Shown here: positions 1-8,928 of the stretch, piece by piece | How the letters are laid out: each line of letters opens with the position of its first letter | Numbering within the stretch: the first letter of the stretch is position 1 | Assembly: GCF_900167955.1 (NCBI RefSeq) | Contig: NZ_FUYK01000007.1 | Span: forward strand, 208,173 to 272,172 | From: Candidatus Nitrosotalea bavarica | GTDB lineage: Archaea; Thermoproteota; Nitrososphaeria; Nitrososphaerales; Nitrosopumilaceae | Direction of reading: 5' to 3' | DNA: 64,000 bases | Position numbers and translations under genes: made by a program | The notes under the pieces: generated by a model | Seen by the model: the letters and a program-made list of their open reading frames with translations, nothing else | Database searches by the model: none | What the model was told of the DNA's origin: nothing

Positions 1-51
1 GAATACTGGAAAGTTATGGACAGAACTATTATAGTTAGAATTAAGAATTAA
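1..51 (+). CDS. possible 3' end of a gene entering from the left
   Basis: An open frame runs from the window edge to a TAA at 49-51 and encodes about 16 residues ending in VRIKN. It could be the tail of a gene starting outside the window or a chance open frame. Nothing identifies a family. Confidence 0.2.
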   Translation, partial: EYWKVMDRTIIVRIKN

Positions 52-160
52 AATTCGGATGCTGATGATGACTAGAAAAGCCAATTGATGGTATGATGAA
101 GATTATGAGTATTGAAGCATCCAGGCTTTTCAAATATTAGAACTAGTTATACAGTACAAC

Positions 161-289
161 TTGTATGGGTACAATGTGAAAGGACTATGTCATGTTTGTC
201 TGGCGTCTAATGTAGAGACTATGCTAAGGGGCCATCTTTCACTATGTGCCAATTGCTTGAAGCAAGTAAATGTACTGGAAAAAAAATAA
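161..289 (+). CDS. zinc-ribbon microprotein (42 aa)
   Basis: A short frame with a TTG start encodes about 42 residues with two CxxC pairs (LCHVCL and LCANCL) 15 residues apart, a minimal zinc-ribbon layout. An AT-rich TATA-like stretch (about 131-139) lies near -26 of the TTG, fitting a leaderless mRNA. A GTG at 176 is an alternative start giving 37 residues. It ends 25 bp before the diphthamide gene on the same strand. The function is unknown; such proteins may bind nucleic acid or partner proteins. Support comes from the cysteine spacing and the promoter-like box, not from recognised homology. Confidence 0.5.
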   Translation: MYGYNVKGLCHVCLASNVETMLRGHLSLCANCLKQVNVLEKK

Positions 290-314
290 TTAACTTTAAA
301 GGTATGACAATAAA

Positions 315-1004
315 TTGAAATTAGCGTCTCTTTTTTCAGGTGGAAAGGATAGCACATATGCAATATACAAAGCCAAACAAGAGGGTCATAGCGTAGAATG
401 TCTTGTTTCCATATTTCCACAATCTGAAGAAAGCTATCTTTTACACTATCCAAACATTTCAGTTACATCGCTACAATCCCTGGCAATGAAAATACCTCAA
501 ATTCTAAGTAGCGTAAAATCAACTGATCCTAAAATTGAACTTGAGGGATTACAAAATCTATTAGAAAAAGCAAAGAAGGATTTTGGAATAGAGGGGATAG
601 TACATGGAGGATTGTTTAGTAATTATCAAAGAATTCGCTTTGAAACAATTGGAACTAATCTAAATCTAAAAGTGCTATCGCCCTTGTGGCATGTTGATCA
701 AAAAAACTATTTGAACGAACTGTTAGATTCTAAATTCAAGTTTATCATAACAAGTGTAACTTCAGCAGGACTTGATGAAACATGGTTAGGACACGAAATA
801 ATTAGAGATGATGTAGAACAACTTATCTTATTGTCTGCAAAACATGGTTTTAATTTAACATTTGAAGGGGGAGAGGCTGAGACATTTGTTATAGATTGTC
901 CCCTTTTTTACTCTCCGATTAAAATAATCAACGCAAACAAGATCTGGGATGGCTATAGAGGAAGATTTGAAATAACCGAAGCGGTCTTAGCAAAGCAATG
1001 TTAG
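315..1004 (+). CDS. dph6: diphthine--ammonia ligase (DPH6-type ATP pyrophosphatase)
   Basis: This 229-residue protein has the N-type ATP-pyrophosphatase loop SGGKDS at residues 8-13, which binds ATP. Near the C-terminus it has the GGEAETFVIDCPLF block typical of the DPH6/MJ0570 family. The enzyme performs the last amidation of diphthamide on elongation factor 2 in the cytoplasm. Length fits the family. The start is TTG at 315, which places the P-loop at the expected distance. Its 3' end overlaps the start of srp54 by 7 bases (ATGTTAG), so the two genes are probably cotranscribed and translationally coupled. Confidence 0.85.
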   Translation: MKLASLFSGGKDSTYAIYKAKQEGHSVECLVSIFPQSEESYLLHYPNISVTSLQSLAMKIPQILSSVKSTDPKIELEGLQNLLEKAKKDFGIEGIVHGGLFSNYQRIRFETIGTNLNLKVLSPLWHVDQKNYLNELLDSKFKFIITSVTSAGLDETWLGHEIIRDDVEQLILLSAKHGFNLTFEGGEAETFVIDCPLFYSPIKIINANKIWDGYRGRFEITEAVLAKQC

Positions 1005-2323
1005 ACGGTCTAAAAACAGGCCTTAGGGCGGCATTAAAGAAAATAGTAAACTCTTCAGGAATTGATGAGGCCCTCATCAAGGAACTTTCAAAAGATATCC
1101 AAAGGGCGTTACTACAATCTGATGTAAATGTAAAACTAGTTTTTCAAATTACTAAAAACTTGGAAGAGAGATCCATCAAAGAGACTCCTCCTCCTGGACT
1201 TTCTAGAAAAGATCACATTGTCAAAATTCTATATGATGAACTTGCTAAATTATTAGGCACGGAAGAACAATTCGTATTCCAGCCTGGTAAAGTAAACAAG
1301 GTTTTGATGCTAGGAATTCAGGGAAGTGGAAAAACTACTGTAACTTCAAAACTTGCCAAGCTCTTGACAAGACAAGGTTACAGAGTTGCAGTTATTGGTG
1401 CTGATACTTACAGACCTGGAGCACTTACGCAACTTAAGACAATGTGCGAAAAGGCAAATGTGGAAGTGTATGGTGATGAAGGAAACAAAGATTCTCCAGA
1501 AGTTGTAAAAAATGGTCTTAAGCATTTTGAGGGACAAAATTTTGATATCATTTTAATAGACACAGCTGGAAGACACAAGGAAGAAAAAGATCTTCTTGAC
1601 GAAATGACAAGAATTAGTAAAATTGCAAACCCTGATCTTGCATTATTGATAATTGATGGAACTATTGGACAACAATGTTACAATCAAGCTGAAGCATTTC
1701 ATAAAACAGTTCCAGTGGGAGGAATTATAATCACAAAATTGGATAGTAGTGCAAAGGGTGGTGGTGCACTTGCAGCAGCAGCTGCAACAGGTGCACAAAT
1801 AATGTACATTGGAACAGGTGAGAGAATAGATGATCTTGAAAAATTCTCGCCAACAAGATTTGTTGGAAGAATGCTTGGAATGGGTGACATTCAAGCATTG
1901 CTTGACATGGCAAAAAGACTTGAGACTGAAGGCAATGAAGATAGACTAAAGAGAATATCGCATGGAAAAATGAATATGGAAGATTTCTACTTTCAAATTG
2001 AAGAGGCAACAAAGGCGGGAGGATTGCGTAACATTCTGGAAAACATGCCTGGTTTTTCTGGGATGGTAAAGGAAGACCAAGTAGAACAGCAAGAACAACG
2101 AATGGAAAAATGGCGTTTTATTATCCAGTCTATGACAAAGGATGAAAAATCAGATCCTGATTTGATAAATGCCTCTAGGGTGAAAAGAATTGCGCGAGGT
2201 TCTGGGTGGCCAGAGCATGAGGTTAAAGAACTTCTCAAAGCATACAAAAATTCAAAGACCATGATGAAGGCTTCTAAAGGAAGACAGATGCAGGGAATGC
2301 TGCGAAAAATGGGATTAGGTTAG
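998..2323 (+). CDS. srp54: signal recognition particle 54 kDa protein
   Basis: SRP54 is the GTPase of the signal recognition particle; it binds 7S RNA and signal sequences at the ribosome. Residues 1-90 form the helical N domain. The G domain carries the P-loop GIQGSGKTT at 107-115, DTAGR at 188-192 and TKLD at 246-249. From about 300 onward is the methionine-rich M domain, ending in a GMLRKMGLG tail. The 441-residue length is normal for archaea. The ATG at 998 overlaps the end of the diphthamide gene. Confidence 0.97.
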   Translation: MLDGLKTGLRAALKKIVNSSGIDEALIKELSKDIQRALLQSDVNVKLVFQITKNLEERSIKETPPPGLSRKDHIVKILYDELAKLLGTEEQFVFQPGKVNKVLMLGIQGSGKTTVTSKLAKLLTRQGYRVAVIGADTYRPGALTQLKTMCEKANVEVYGDEGNKDSPEVVKNGLKHFEGQNFDIILIDTAGRHKEEKDLLDEMTRISKIANPDLALLIIDGTIGQQCYNQAEAFHKTVPVGGIIITKLDSSAKGGGALAAAAATGAQIMYIGTGERIDDLEKFSPTRFVGRMLGMGDIQALLDMAKRLETEGNEDRLKRISHGKMNMEDFYFQIEEATKAGGLRNILENMPGFSGMVKEDQVEQQEQRMEKWRFIIQSMTKDEKSDPDLINASRVKRIARGSGWPEHEVKELLKAYKNSKTMMKASKGRQMQGMLRKMGLG

Positions 2324-2378
2324 AACCTTTTCAAATTGAGATGTATCTAAATATCATATATGATATAATCTAAACATC

Positions 2379-3056
2379 TTGTTGAATAACTATCAGTGTT
2401 ATCAAGCACTGGGTCTCCAAGAAGGGGTTTCCATTAAGGAAGTAAAATCTGCTTATAGGAAACTAGCTCTACAATTTCATCCAGACAAAAATATGATGGA
2501 TCAAGAAAGTACAAAATTCAAGATGGTTGTTGAAGCATATCAGACACTTCGTACTGAATACAAAAATAAGATAGGGACAAAATCCTCTGAAAAATATCAT
2601 GATGAAGATTCCAAGGAAAAATCTAATTTTAACACGACTTATTCATGGGGTGCAAAAAAATCAGATAGAAATCCTGAAGAGGATTGGACTAGATATACAA
2701 GATATGCGGAAGATGAATATCAAAATTTTTGGGCGCATTATGAAAAGACTTTTTGGGATTATTATGAAAAAGTACGATCCGAAACAAGATCTGAAACTGA
2801 GCCGATACAAGTAGAACAAGAGGTCTCAATATCTGTAAAAGTTGATCCTGGGAGATGTATAGCATGCTGTAGCTGTGAAACAATTGCACCTTCCGTGTTT
2901 AGAGTAGAGAAGAATGTCAAAGTAAATCCAAAATCTAAAGTAATTAATGAACAGGGTGCAAAGTCAGAAAAAATACTTGATGCCGCACAGACATGTCCTA
3001 CAAAAGCCATAAGTGTCTCAGAAAAAGAATCTTGTAGACGGCTATATCCGTGGTAA
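2379..3056 (+). CDS. DnaJ-ferredoxin fusion protein (DnaJ-Fer)
   Basis: The N-terminus (residues about 5-65) is a J domain with the HPD motif at 34-36, which stimulates DnaK ATPase activity. A charged, aromatic-rich linker (about 66-150) follows. The C-terminus is a ferredoxin-like domain with Cys160, Cys163 and Cys166 in CxxCxxC and a CP at Cys206, the ligand pattern of one 4Fe-4S cluster. This architecture is known from plant chloroplasts and Thaumarchaeota, where gene transfer from the green lineage has been proposed. The start is TTG at 2379 or 2382. No dnaK is in the window. The client and the role of the cluster are not evident. Confidence 0.88.
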   Translation: MLNNYQCYQALGLQEGVSIKEVKSAYRKLALQFHPDKNMMDQESTKFKMVVEAYQTLRTEYKNKIGTKSSEKYHDEDSKEKSNFNTTYSWGAKKSDRNPEEDWTRYTRYAEDEYQNFWAHYEKTFWDYYEKVRSETRSETEPIQVEQEVSISVKVDPGRCIACCSCETIAPSVFRVEKNVKVNPKSKVINEQGAKSEKILDAAQTCPTKAISVSEKESCRRLYPW

Positions 3057-3096
3057 ATTGTATAATTACGATTAAAACACCTCTCATTTGCTTTGT

Positions 3097-4266
3097 ATGT
3101 TGTTGAAAAAAACTAAGATGGATGTAGTAATTGAGGAAACCAAACAAATTCTGCGCGAGTATCATTTATGTGATTACTGTCTTGGAAGAATGTTTGCAAC
3201 TAGACTAGGGTTAGTTTCTCACAAAAATCTTGGTAAAAAAATTAGGAAAATTATAAAACAAAATAATCCAAAATCATGTTATTTATGCAAAAATCTGATG
3301 CCAGAACTTGATGTTTTCTTAAACAAAATGCTTGACATTTCAAAAGAATATGAATTTTCAACATTTCTTATAGGTGCTATTCTTAAGCCTTCAATTTTAG
3401 ATAGGGATGATATTGTCCGTTCCAAGTTCAAGCTTCGTGGAATTACTGGAATAAAAAGTGACATTACAAGAGAGATGGGAAAACAATTTGGGAAAAAAAC
3501 TAGAACTAAAGTTGATTATCAAAATCCTGATATTGTCTTTACGATTGATTTCAAAAAAGATCAATGCGACGTAAAGCCCAAAGCATTGATACTGCAAGGA
3601 AGATATACAAAAGATATACGAGGAATTCCACAAAAACAAGAATCTTGCAATAGATGTGATGGGAAAGGATGTTTTGTTTGCGACTTTCATGGGATAATTG
3701 GATTTGATAGTATAGAAGGTAAGATTGCCAAGTTTTTGTTTGAAAAATTTGGTGCTCAACAAGCCAAAATGACCTGGATTGGAGGTGAGGATGAATCTAG
3801 TCTTGTTCTTGGTAATGGGAGACCTTTCTTTACCAAATTGATAAATCCACATAAAAGAAAAATCACTTTACCAGAAAATATTGTACTTGACGGTGTCTCT
3901 ATTTTACATCTAAGAACAGTTTCAAAGGTACCGACTGATCAAATCAAATTCAAGACAGATGTTCTGTTGGATATATCCACAGAAAAAGATCTTGCCCCTG
4001 GGGCATTGAATGTATTAGAAGGTCTAAAAGACATGCCAATTTCAATAAGCGAAAACACTTCTTGGAAGAACCAAAAAAGAATCTATAATGTAAAGATCAA
4101 GAAAATGGATGCTAGATCATTTACCATTCTTGTAGAATTAGATGGTGGAATTCCACTCAAGAGATTAGTGACTGGTAATAATGTAGAACCAAACATAAGC
4201 ATGCTTCTTGAAAATTCATGCAAGTGTACAACATTTGATTTTCATAAAATAGTACTTAACAATTGA
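3097..4266 (+). CDS. pus10: tRNA pseudouridine synthase Pus10
   Basis: Pus10 makes pseudouridine 54 and 55 in the T loop of archaeal tRNAs. The N-terminal region has two CxxC pairs (CDYC at about 25-28 and CYLC at 61-64), the zinc-binding part of the accessory THUMP-containing domain. A further cysteine cluster (CNRCDGKGCFVC) occurs mid-protein. The catalytic half follows, with the GNGRPFFTKLINP segment typical of the family. The ATG at 3097 was chosen because a TATA-like box (gattaaaac, about 3069-3077) lies about 25 bp upstream; TTG 3088 and ATG 3118 are alternatives. Confidence 0.88.
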   Translation: MLLKKTKMDVVIEETKQILREYHLCDYCLGRMFATRLGLVSHKNLGKKIRKIIKQNNPKSCYLCKNLMPELDVFLNKMLDISKEYEFSTFLIGAILKPSILDRDDIVRSKFKLRGITGIKSDITREMGKQFGKKTRTKVDYQNPDIVFTIDFKKDQCDVKPKALILQGRYTKDIRGIPQKQESCNRCDGKGCFVCDFHGIIGFDSIEGKIAKFLFEKFGAQQAKMTWIGGEDESSLVLGNGRPFFTKLINPHKRKITLPENIVLDGVSILHLRTVSKVPTDQIKFKTDVLLDISTEKDLAPGALNVLEGLKDMPISISENTSWKNQKRIYNVKIKKMDARSFTILVELDGGIPLKRLVTGNNVEPNISMLLENSCKCTTFDFHKIVLNN

Positions 4267-4372
4267 ATTTACGATGTGATTAAAACAGGACAATCTCATA
4301 ACTGACCTTGAATGAATGAAATTTGTCATTTTATGTCAAGCTTTTATTATAGTCTAATTCAATCTTGTTCGA

Positions 4373-5080
4373 TTGGATCCTTTACTTAGAGTGCATGAAT
4401 CTTACAAAAATGGGCTAATTCCTGAGAAAATTCACTCGTTAATAATTAAGAGGTTTGAGGTGACACTGTCTGGAATACAGAGGATAGAAAAGGCATCAGG
4501 AATTAATTTTCCACTTGCATATGTAGAACCGTCAGTAGTAGTATCGCACCCACCATCTGGCTCTTTTGATTATGGCATATTGTTTGCAAGGACAATTCCA
4601 GTTGTCTCTAATGATAAATTAAATGTCATAATACAGATCACTGCCCCGCTTGTAGCATATGGCCTCAAAGGTACAATTCACGCTATCTTGGCACATGAAT
4701 TTCTACACTATTTAGAATTGATTCGAAGAATATCCAAGATGGATATTGTGTCTGATGAGCTAAGCGGAAATCTTTTTGAGAGTAGTTATTCTGATTCTAC
4801 CAGACTTTTTGAACCAAGGGCCGTATTTGATGATAAAACACTTCTATCTCATATAACTAAAAAATTTCCAGAAGGATTTAGAGACTATAAACTTGAGGAT
4901 AAAGTTCTAAAATTATGGATAGAAAAGAAACTTCCTATCATAAATATTACAATGGATACCAACATAGCCAAGATTCCAGCAACAGTGATTGCAAATACTG
5001 TGATTGAACCACATCTTTTACAGAAATTAGATCAAATAGAACAAAAAGTTTCTCGTCTTAGAAGGAAAAAACTATATTAA
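4373..5080 (+). CDS. putative HExxH zinc metalloprotein (235 aa)
   Basis: No known family was recognised. The notable feature is AHEFLHYLE, giving a HExxH zinc-protease motif at residues 108-112 in a predicted helix, with Glu147 in LFEPRA as a possible third ligand. The region before the motif is hydrophobic and no signal peptide is seen, so the protein is probably cytoplasmic. The C-terminus is lysine/arginine-rich and helical. It starts with TTG at 4373 and ends 3 bases from the convergent S27ae gene. It may be a minimal zincin-like peptidase; that rests on the motif alone. Confidence 0.6.
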   Translation: MDPLLRVHESYKNGLIPEKIHSLIIKRFEVTLSGIQRIEKASGINFPLAYVEPSVVVSHPPSGSFDYGILFARTIPVVSNDKLNVIIQITAPLVAYGLKGTIHAILAHEFLHYLELIRRISKMDIVSDELSGNLFESSYSDSTRLFEPRAVFDDKTLLSHITKKFPEGFRDYKLEDKVLKLWIEKKLPIINITMDTNIAKIPATVIANTVIEPHLLQKLDQIEQKVSRLRRKKLY

Positions 5081-5083
5081 TTA

Positions 5084-5254
5084 TTAAACGAATTCGGTAA
5101 ATCCACACTTGCCGCAGCTACGCCTGTTTTTATGGTTAGACATGAATACACCCTTACCACATCTTGAACACTCTTTTTTTGTTCTCTCTACTTTATCACC
5201 AGACACCTTGTAATACTTGTATACTAATGGGCTTGAGCCTTTTTTACCTGCCAT
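5084..5254 (-). CDS. rps27ae: 30S ribosomal protein S27ae (56 aa)
   Basis: Translation gives a 56-residue basic protein with four cysteines in two pairs (CSRC and CGKC), the C4 zinc ribbon of ribosomal protein S27ae. It also has the N-terminal VYKYYKV segment of the family. Unlike the eukaryotic form there is no ubiquitin fusion. Its ATG shares one base with the stop of the upstream S24e gene (TAATG), indicating translational coupling. Confidence 0.95.
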   Translation of the reverse strand: MAGKKGSSPLVYKYYKVSGDKVERTKKECSRCGKGVFMSNHKNRRSCGKCGFTEFV

Positions 5255-5610
5255 TATTTACTCTCTTCCTTTGGTGCTTCTACTTGCGCGGCTGAGGATT
5301 CAGCACCCTCTGGTTTTGCAACTGCACCTTTTGCCTTTTCTATTCTTGCAAAAATCGCAGCCTTGAGATGCTCTTTAGCAAGTTTTTCATCTTCATATAC
5401 GTAGAAACTTCCTGATACTACTGGTCTTCCAGTTTCATTTTTCAAAAGTATTGGTATTACAATTTTTCCTTCTAGATTAAATTTTTTTGAGATCATGTCT
5501 ACTGCTTCTAGTTTCTTGAGTCTACCAGAAAGCCCTTTGAAATTACAAGTAATCTCTCTTCTTGACAGTAAGGGATTCTTTACATCTCGTGTAATTTCGA
5601 TCATGGACAT
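5254..5610 (-). CDS. rps24e: 30S ribosomal protein S24e
   Basis: The ribosomal small-subunit protein S24e is recognised by the N-terminal block IEITRDVKNPLLSRREI and the GSFYVYEDEKLAKE segment. A low-complexity acidic tail rich in Ala, Glu and Pro extends beyond the usual domain. The ATG at 5610 is preferred because a TATA-like box (tatatg on the minus strand, about 5634-5644) lies about 27 bp upstream. TTG 5619 and ATG 5604 are alternatives. It forms a two-gene operon with rps27ae. Confidence 0.94.
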   Translation of the reverse strand: MSMIEITRDVKNPLLSRREITCNFKGLSGRLKKLEAVDMISKKFNLEGKIVIPILLKNETGRPVVSGSFYVYEDEKLAKEHLKAAIFARIEKAKGAVAKPEGAESSAAQVEAPKEESK

Positions 5611-5693
5611 GTAATCCAAGTCCTTTTAATAGTTCATATAAATCTTAACGGCTACTAGACAACAAATTTATGAAATCATGATATCCCAAGCCT

Positions 5694-6254
5694 GTGGACA
5701 GATTTATGGTACACCTGAAAAACTCGGGTTATGTTCCAACAGATGCAAAAGCACTACTTGCAAAAGCTGATCAATTAACTTCTGGGATGAATGTAATTGT
5801 AAGAGATATGAGAGTCTCAACTAAATATTTAGAATTTGATGTATCTGTTAAAAAAGACGAACTGGATCAAGTTGTAAAAAAATTCCAGTCCATTGGATCT
5901 CTTAATGATGCAAGACATGTTATAGAAGAAAAAATTGAAAAAGAAGATGCATTAAAAAGAGCAAAGCAATACTTTGACGATGAAAAATATTGGGAATGTC
6001 ATGAAGTCCTTGAAGGTGTTTGGAAAAAAACACATGAAGGTGAAAAAGATCTTGTTCAAGGAATTATTCTTGTTGCAGCAGCACTAGTTCATTATCAAAA
6101 AAATGAAAATGACATATGCCTTTCAATAATGAAGAGGGCAATGGAAAAACTCTCTAGTGCTTCTGGCGTATATTATGATATGGACATGGATAGGTTTAGA
6201 AAAACTACTGAGAAAATGATCTCTTCTAAAAATATAGCGCCATTTATGATTTGA
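5694..6254 (+). CDS. DUF309-domain protein
   Basis: The C-terminal half carries the DUF309 signature YWECHEVLEGVWK followed by KDLVQGIILVAAALVHYQ, an all-helical domain of unknown function common in archaea and cyanobacteria. The N-terminal 85 residues are a separate alpha/beta segment without a recognised family. It starts with GTG at 5694 and ends inside the convergent phosphoglycerate mutase gene, with an 11-base tail overlap. Neighbours give no clear functional clue. Confidence 0.75.
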   Translation: MDRFMVHLKNSGYVPTDAKALLAKADQLTSGMNVIVRDMRVSTKYLEFDVSVKKDELDQVVKKFQSIGSLNDARHVIEEKIEKEDALKRAKQYFDDEKYWECHEVLEGVWKKTHEGEKDLVQGIILVAAALVHYQKNENDICLSIMKRAMEKLSSASGVYYDMDMDRFRKTTEKMISSKNIAPFMI

Positions 6255-7566
6255 TGGTCTTTATTGCAGTATTGATGACATCAGCTCCCATGATTAGTCC
6301 AATTCTACCTTTCTTTGCCTGTTCTTCGGTGAATCGCATGGTTCCATCTTTTTTGACAAAATCTCCTGAAATCAAAACAGGTACTGGATCATCACTGTGG
6401 CTTTTGTTTATACATGGTGTGGAGTGATCTCCTGATATGATAACTGCAACTTTTGATGTGTCTATGTTATCAAGTAAAGTCCCAAAGAATCTTTTGTCTA
6501 TTTCTTCTATGTTTTGCATCTTGCCTACTGCATCTCCATCATGACCAAATTCGTCTGGTCCCTTGATATGAACATAAATTGCATTTTCTGTCTGCATTGC
6601 TTTGGCTGCAACACGTGCCTTTTCTTCATAATCTGTAAGACCGCCTGCACTAAATGATTTCATCTTCAAAACATTTGCAATGCCTATCTCTACTGGCATA
6701 TCTACTATGCATGAAAACTGCATCTCATGTAACTTGTTTATTGGAGTAACATCCGGAAATTTATTTCCTGCATCACGTAATAGGATTGCATTTACCATCT
6801 TCTTACCTTGTTCTTTTCTGTTTTTATTTACTATACTGTCTTTCATAATTTGAAGCGATTTGTCTGTAAATTCATTTACAAGTAATGCTGAAAGCTTGGC
6901 ACCATCAGACTCGTTTAAGGGCAACGACCTTTCTACCTCCATGTAATCCCCAACTGCCTTGGCAACTCCCATGCCATCTATTCTTGCATAAGCTGGATCG
7001 GTATTACTAATATCAGGTGTAAGAAATATGCCCTCACATCTTATTCTGACAATTAATCTATGTCCAATTGTAGGGGCTACAACAACTGATGCTTTTGGAT
7101 TTGAAAACTTGAGTTTTTCTTCTATCTCGCGAGCAATTGCATTGGCATCTTCTTTCTCTATGTTTCTTCCAGCTCTTCGATCTGTGATAATCCTCTCGTC
7201 GTTTACAGTAGCAAAGTTTCCACGAAGTGCAAGGTCGCCATTTTTAAAATCAATTCCTACCCCAATTGCCTCAATTACTCCCCTTCCAACATATTGTGTA
7301 TTCTCAAATCTATACCCGAGCATATTGAAAACTGCGATATCTGATTGAGGAGCTATTCCCTTACCTACCGAAATAACTTCTCCTATGGCTCCATTTCTTG
7401 CAAGTCTATCAAGATTGGGAGTTTTTGCATAACTTAATGGAGTTAAACCCTTCAAATCTGGATGAGGTAAGTCACCTATGCCATCAAGAAGAACGTAAAT
7501 CATGTGAACATCTGAGTTGTCCATTTTTCTAAATCTCCCAAGCTTCAGTTTTTTCATATCACACAT
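6244..7566 (-). CDS. apgM: archaeal cofactor-independent phosphoglycerate mutase
   Basis: The enzyme interconverts 3- and 2-phosphoglycerate in glycolysis/gluconeogenesis. It belongs to the alkaline-phosphatase superfamily type: YVLLDGIGDLPHP is the first metal site, GIAPQSDIAVFNMLGY contains the phosphorylated serine, and GPDEFGHDGD and ISGDHSTPC are later metal sites. At 440 residues it is slightly longer than usual because of the N-terminus. A TATA-like box (taaaaaat, about 7575-7583) suggests initiation near 7566 or at the in-frame ATG 7557. Its 3' end overlaps the DUF309 gene by 11 bases. Confidence 0.93.
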   Translation of the reverse strand: MCDMKKLKLGRFRKMDNSDVHMIYVLLDGIGDLPHPDLKGLTPLSYAKTPNLDRLARNGAIGEVISVGKGIAPQSDIAVFNMLGYRFENTQYVGRGVIEAIGVGIDFKNGDLALRGNFATVNDERIITDRRAGRNIEKEDANAIAREIEEKLKFSNPKASVVVAPTIGHRLIVRIRCEGIFLTPDISNTDPAYARIDGMGVAKAVGDYMEVERSLPLNESDGAKLSALLVNEFTDKSLQIMKDSIVNKNRKEQGKKMVNAILLRDAGNKFPDVTPINKLHEMQFSCIVDMPVEIGIANVLKMKSFSAGGLTDYEEKARVAAKAMQTENAIYVHIKGPDEFGHDGDAVGKMQNIEEIDKRFFGTLLDNIDTSKVAVIISGDHSTPCINKSHSDDPVPVLISGDFVKKDGTMRFTEEQAKKGRIGLIMGADVINTAIKTIKS

Positions 7567-7682
7567 AAACCTTGATTTTTTAAGCGATCTAAATTCTGAA
7601 ACAAATTTCTACTTGTTGGTAATATTTCTAACATTAATTTCCTATAATGACGAAAATGAATTCTTGATAACTGGAAAGAAAA

Positions 7683-8132
7683 TTAAGATGATGTGACAGA
7701 GGATAATTTTATCTTAAAGTTTAATCTCTTTCCTGCAAGAGGATGATTCAAATCCACTGAGACTATTTTTTCTTCTATTACAGTTATGATTGCAGGTACC
7801 TTTTCTCCTGTGGGAAGTCCTGCTTCAAACAATAATCCAGGAGTAAGTTCAGCATCTGATGGAAAAATCTCTCTTGGTACCTTTTGAATTAGGGTTGGGT
7901 CGTGCTCTCCATATGCCTCTGCTGGAGAAATACTGAATTGTTTTTCTTCTCCTTCTTTCATTCCTAATATGGCATCATCAAATCCCTTTATTACTTGACC
8001 TCCTCCAATTTCAAATTCTAATAGGTTTCCATCCTCCACATTACTATCAAAGACTGTTCCGTCATCAAGAGTTCCAGTGTACTCTATCTTGACCTTGTCT
8101 CCCATCTTTGCAGTCAAGGTTTTACTATCCAT
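7683..8132 (-). CDS. FKBP-type peptidyl-prolyl isomerase (SlyD-like)
   Basis: This 149-residue cytoplasmic prolyl isomerase/chaperone has the FKBP opening GDKVKIEYTGTLDDGTVFDSN and IGGGQVIKGFDDAILGMKEGE. An insert-in-flap region around PAEAYGEHDPTLIQKVPREIF gives the SlyD-type chaperone architecture. Late in the protein, VDLNHPLAGKRLNFKI matches the second half of the FKBP barrel. No signal peptide or histidine-rich tail is present. Confidence 0.93.
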   Translation of the reverse strand: MDSKTLTAKMGDKVKIEYTGTLDDGTVFDSNVEDGNLLEFEIGGGQVIKGFDDAILGMKEGEEKQFSISPAEAYGEHDPTLIQKVPREIFPSDAELTPGLLFEAGLPTGEKVPAIITVIEEKIVSVDLNHPLAGKRLNFKIKLSSVTSS

Positions 8133-8223
8133 GCTTGCATGTGAAAATATTGTTTTACTATTTTCATATTTTTCTCACAAATGTGTACTAGAAAAGTCCT
8201 TTGGTATTGTAGTAAACCCTGAA

Positions 8224-8778
8224 CTAGTCATTTGATGGAAATTGCTTTGCAAGTTCATCTGCAAATTTCTCATAATCTTCTCTTGTCTTACCTATTTCCT
8301 TGAGTTTTGTATTCTCTACCTCTAGCAAACTCTTATTCACGTGTTCTGCGTCATTTCTTAGAGCCATCTCGGCCATTTCAAATAATCTATTGTTTTCTTT
8401 CCATACGTGCTGTACCACGTGATTGATGTATTCTTGCATATCTGTAATTAATTGGGCTGCATCACCACTTTTCAGGTATGTTTTTGATGAGGCTTCCATT
8501 CTTGCTCCTAGTTTGCGTGTAACCTCATGTTCCATGAGCATAACAGCTATTGGACCTGAACTTCGTGACATTCCTTTTTTTTCAAGTTCTGGAAAGAGAG
8601 AGTTTTCTTCTTTTCCATGATGGCACACATCTGTGAAGTTCATTGAAAAATCAATCACTTGGTTTAGAATTGGTTCGGGTATGGTCTTACCAGATTGTAG
8701 TAAGGGAATTGTAGACCACATTGACTTTAGTACTTTCTCTATCAAGTCGTGATCTCGTCTTAATGATACTGTTGACAT
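8224..8778 (-). CDS. hemerythrin-like domain protein
   Basis: The 184-residue helical protein carries the HHE pattern of diiron hemerythrin-like domains: RDHDLIEK (first helix), CHHGKEENSLFPEL (second), LMEHEVTRK (third) and HVVQHVWKENNRLFEMA (fourth). Such domains bind O2 or sense oxygen, NO or iron. The protein has no signal peptide and no fused output domain. It is divergent from the GalT-like gene across 150 bp. Confidence 0.88.
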   Translation of the reverse strand: MSTVSLRRDHDLIEKVLKSMWSTIPLLQSGKTIPEPILNQVIDFSMNFTDVCHHGKEENSLFPELEKKGMSRSSGPIAVMLMEHEVTRKLGARMEASSKTYLKSGDAAQLITDMQEYINHVVQHVWKENNRLFEMAEMALRNDAEHVNKSLLEVENTKLKEIGKTREDYEKFADELAKQFPSND

Positions 8779-8928
8779 GTAACAATTTTAGAGATCTGAT
8801 CTTCCAATTTAAGTTTAATTTTTTAGTAAAATGATTGTTTTGGACTATTGGAGTCAAAATTATGCTGTATTGGCGGTTATTTCCGATCTTTGCAAAGGTT
8901 TTAAATTGCTAGCTCAAAATCTAGCAGT

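Noticed and set aside
190-453. 87-codon minus-strand frame at the left edge
   Set aside because: It overlaps both the zinc-ribbon frame and the start of the diphthamide gene, is cysteine/leucine-rich without a motif, and has no promoter-like box.
1346-2262. Several minus-strand frames across srp54
   Set aside because: They lie wholly within the strongly supported SRP54 coding region and have antisense-type composition.
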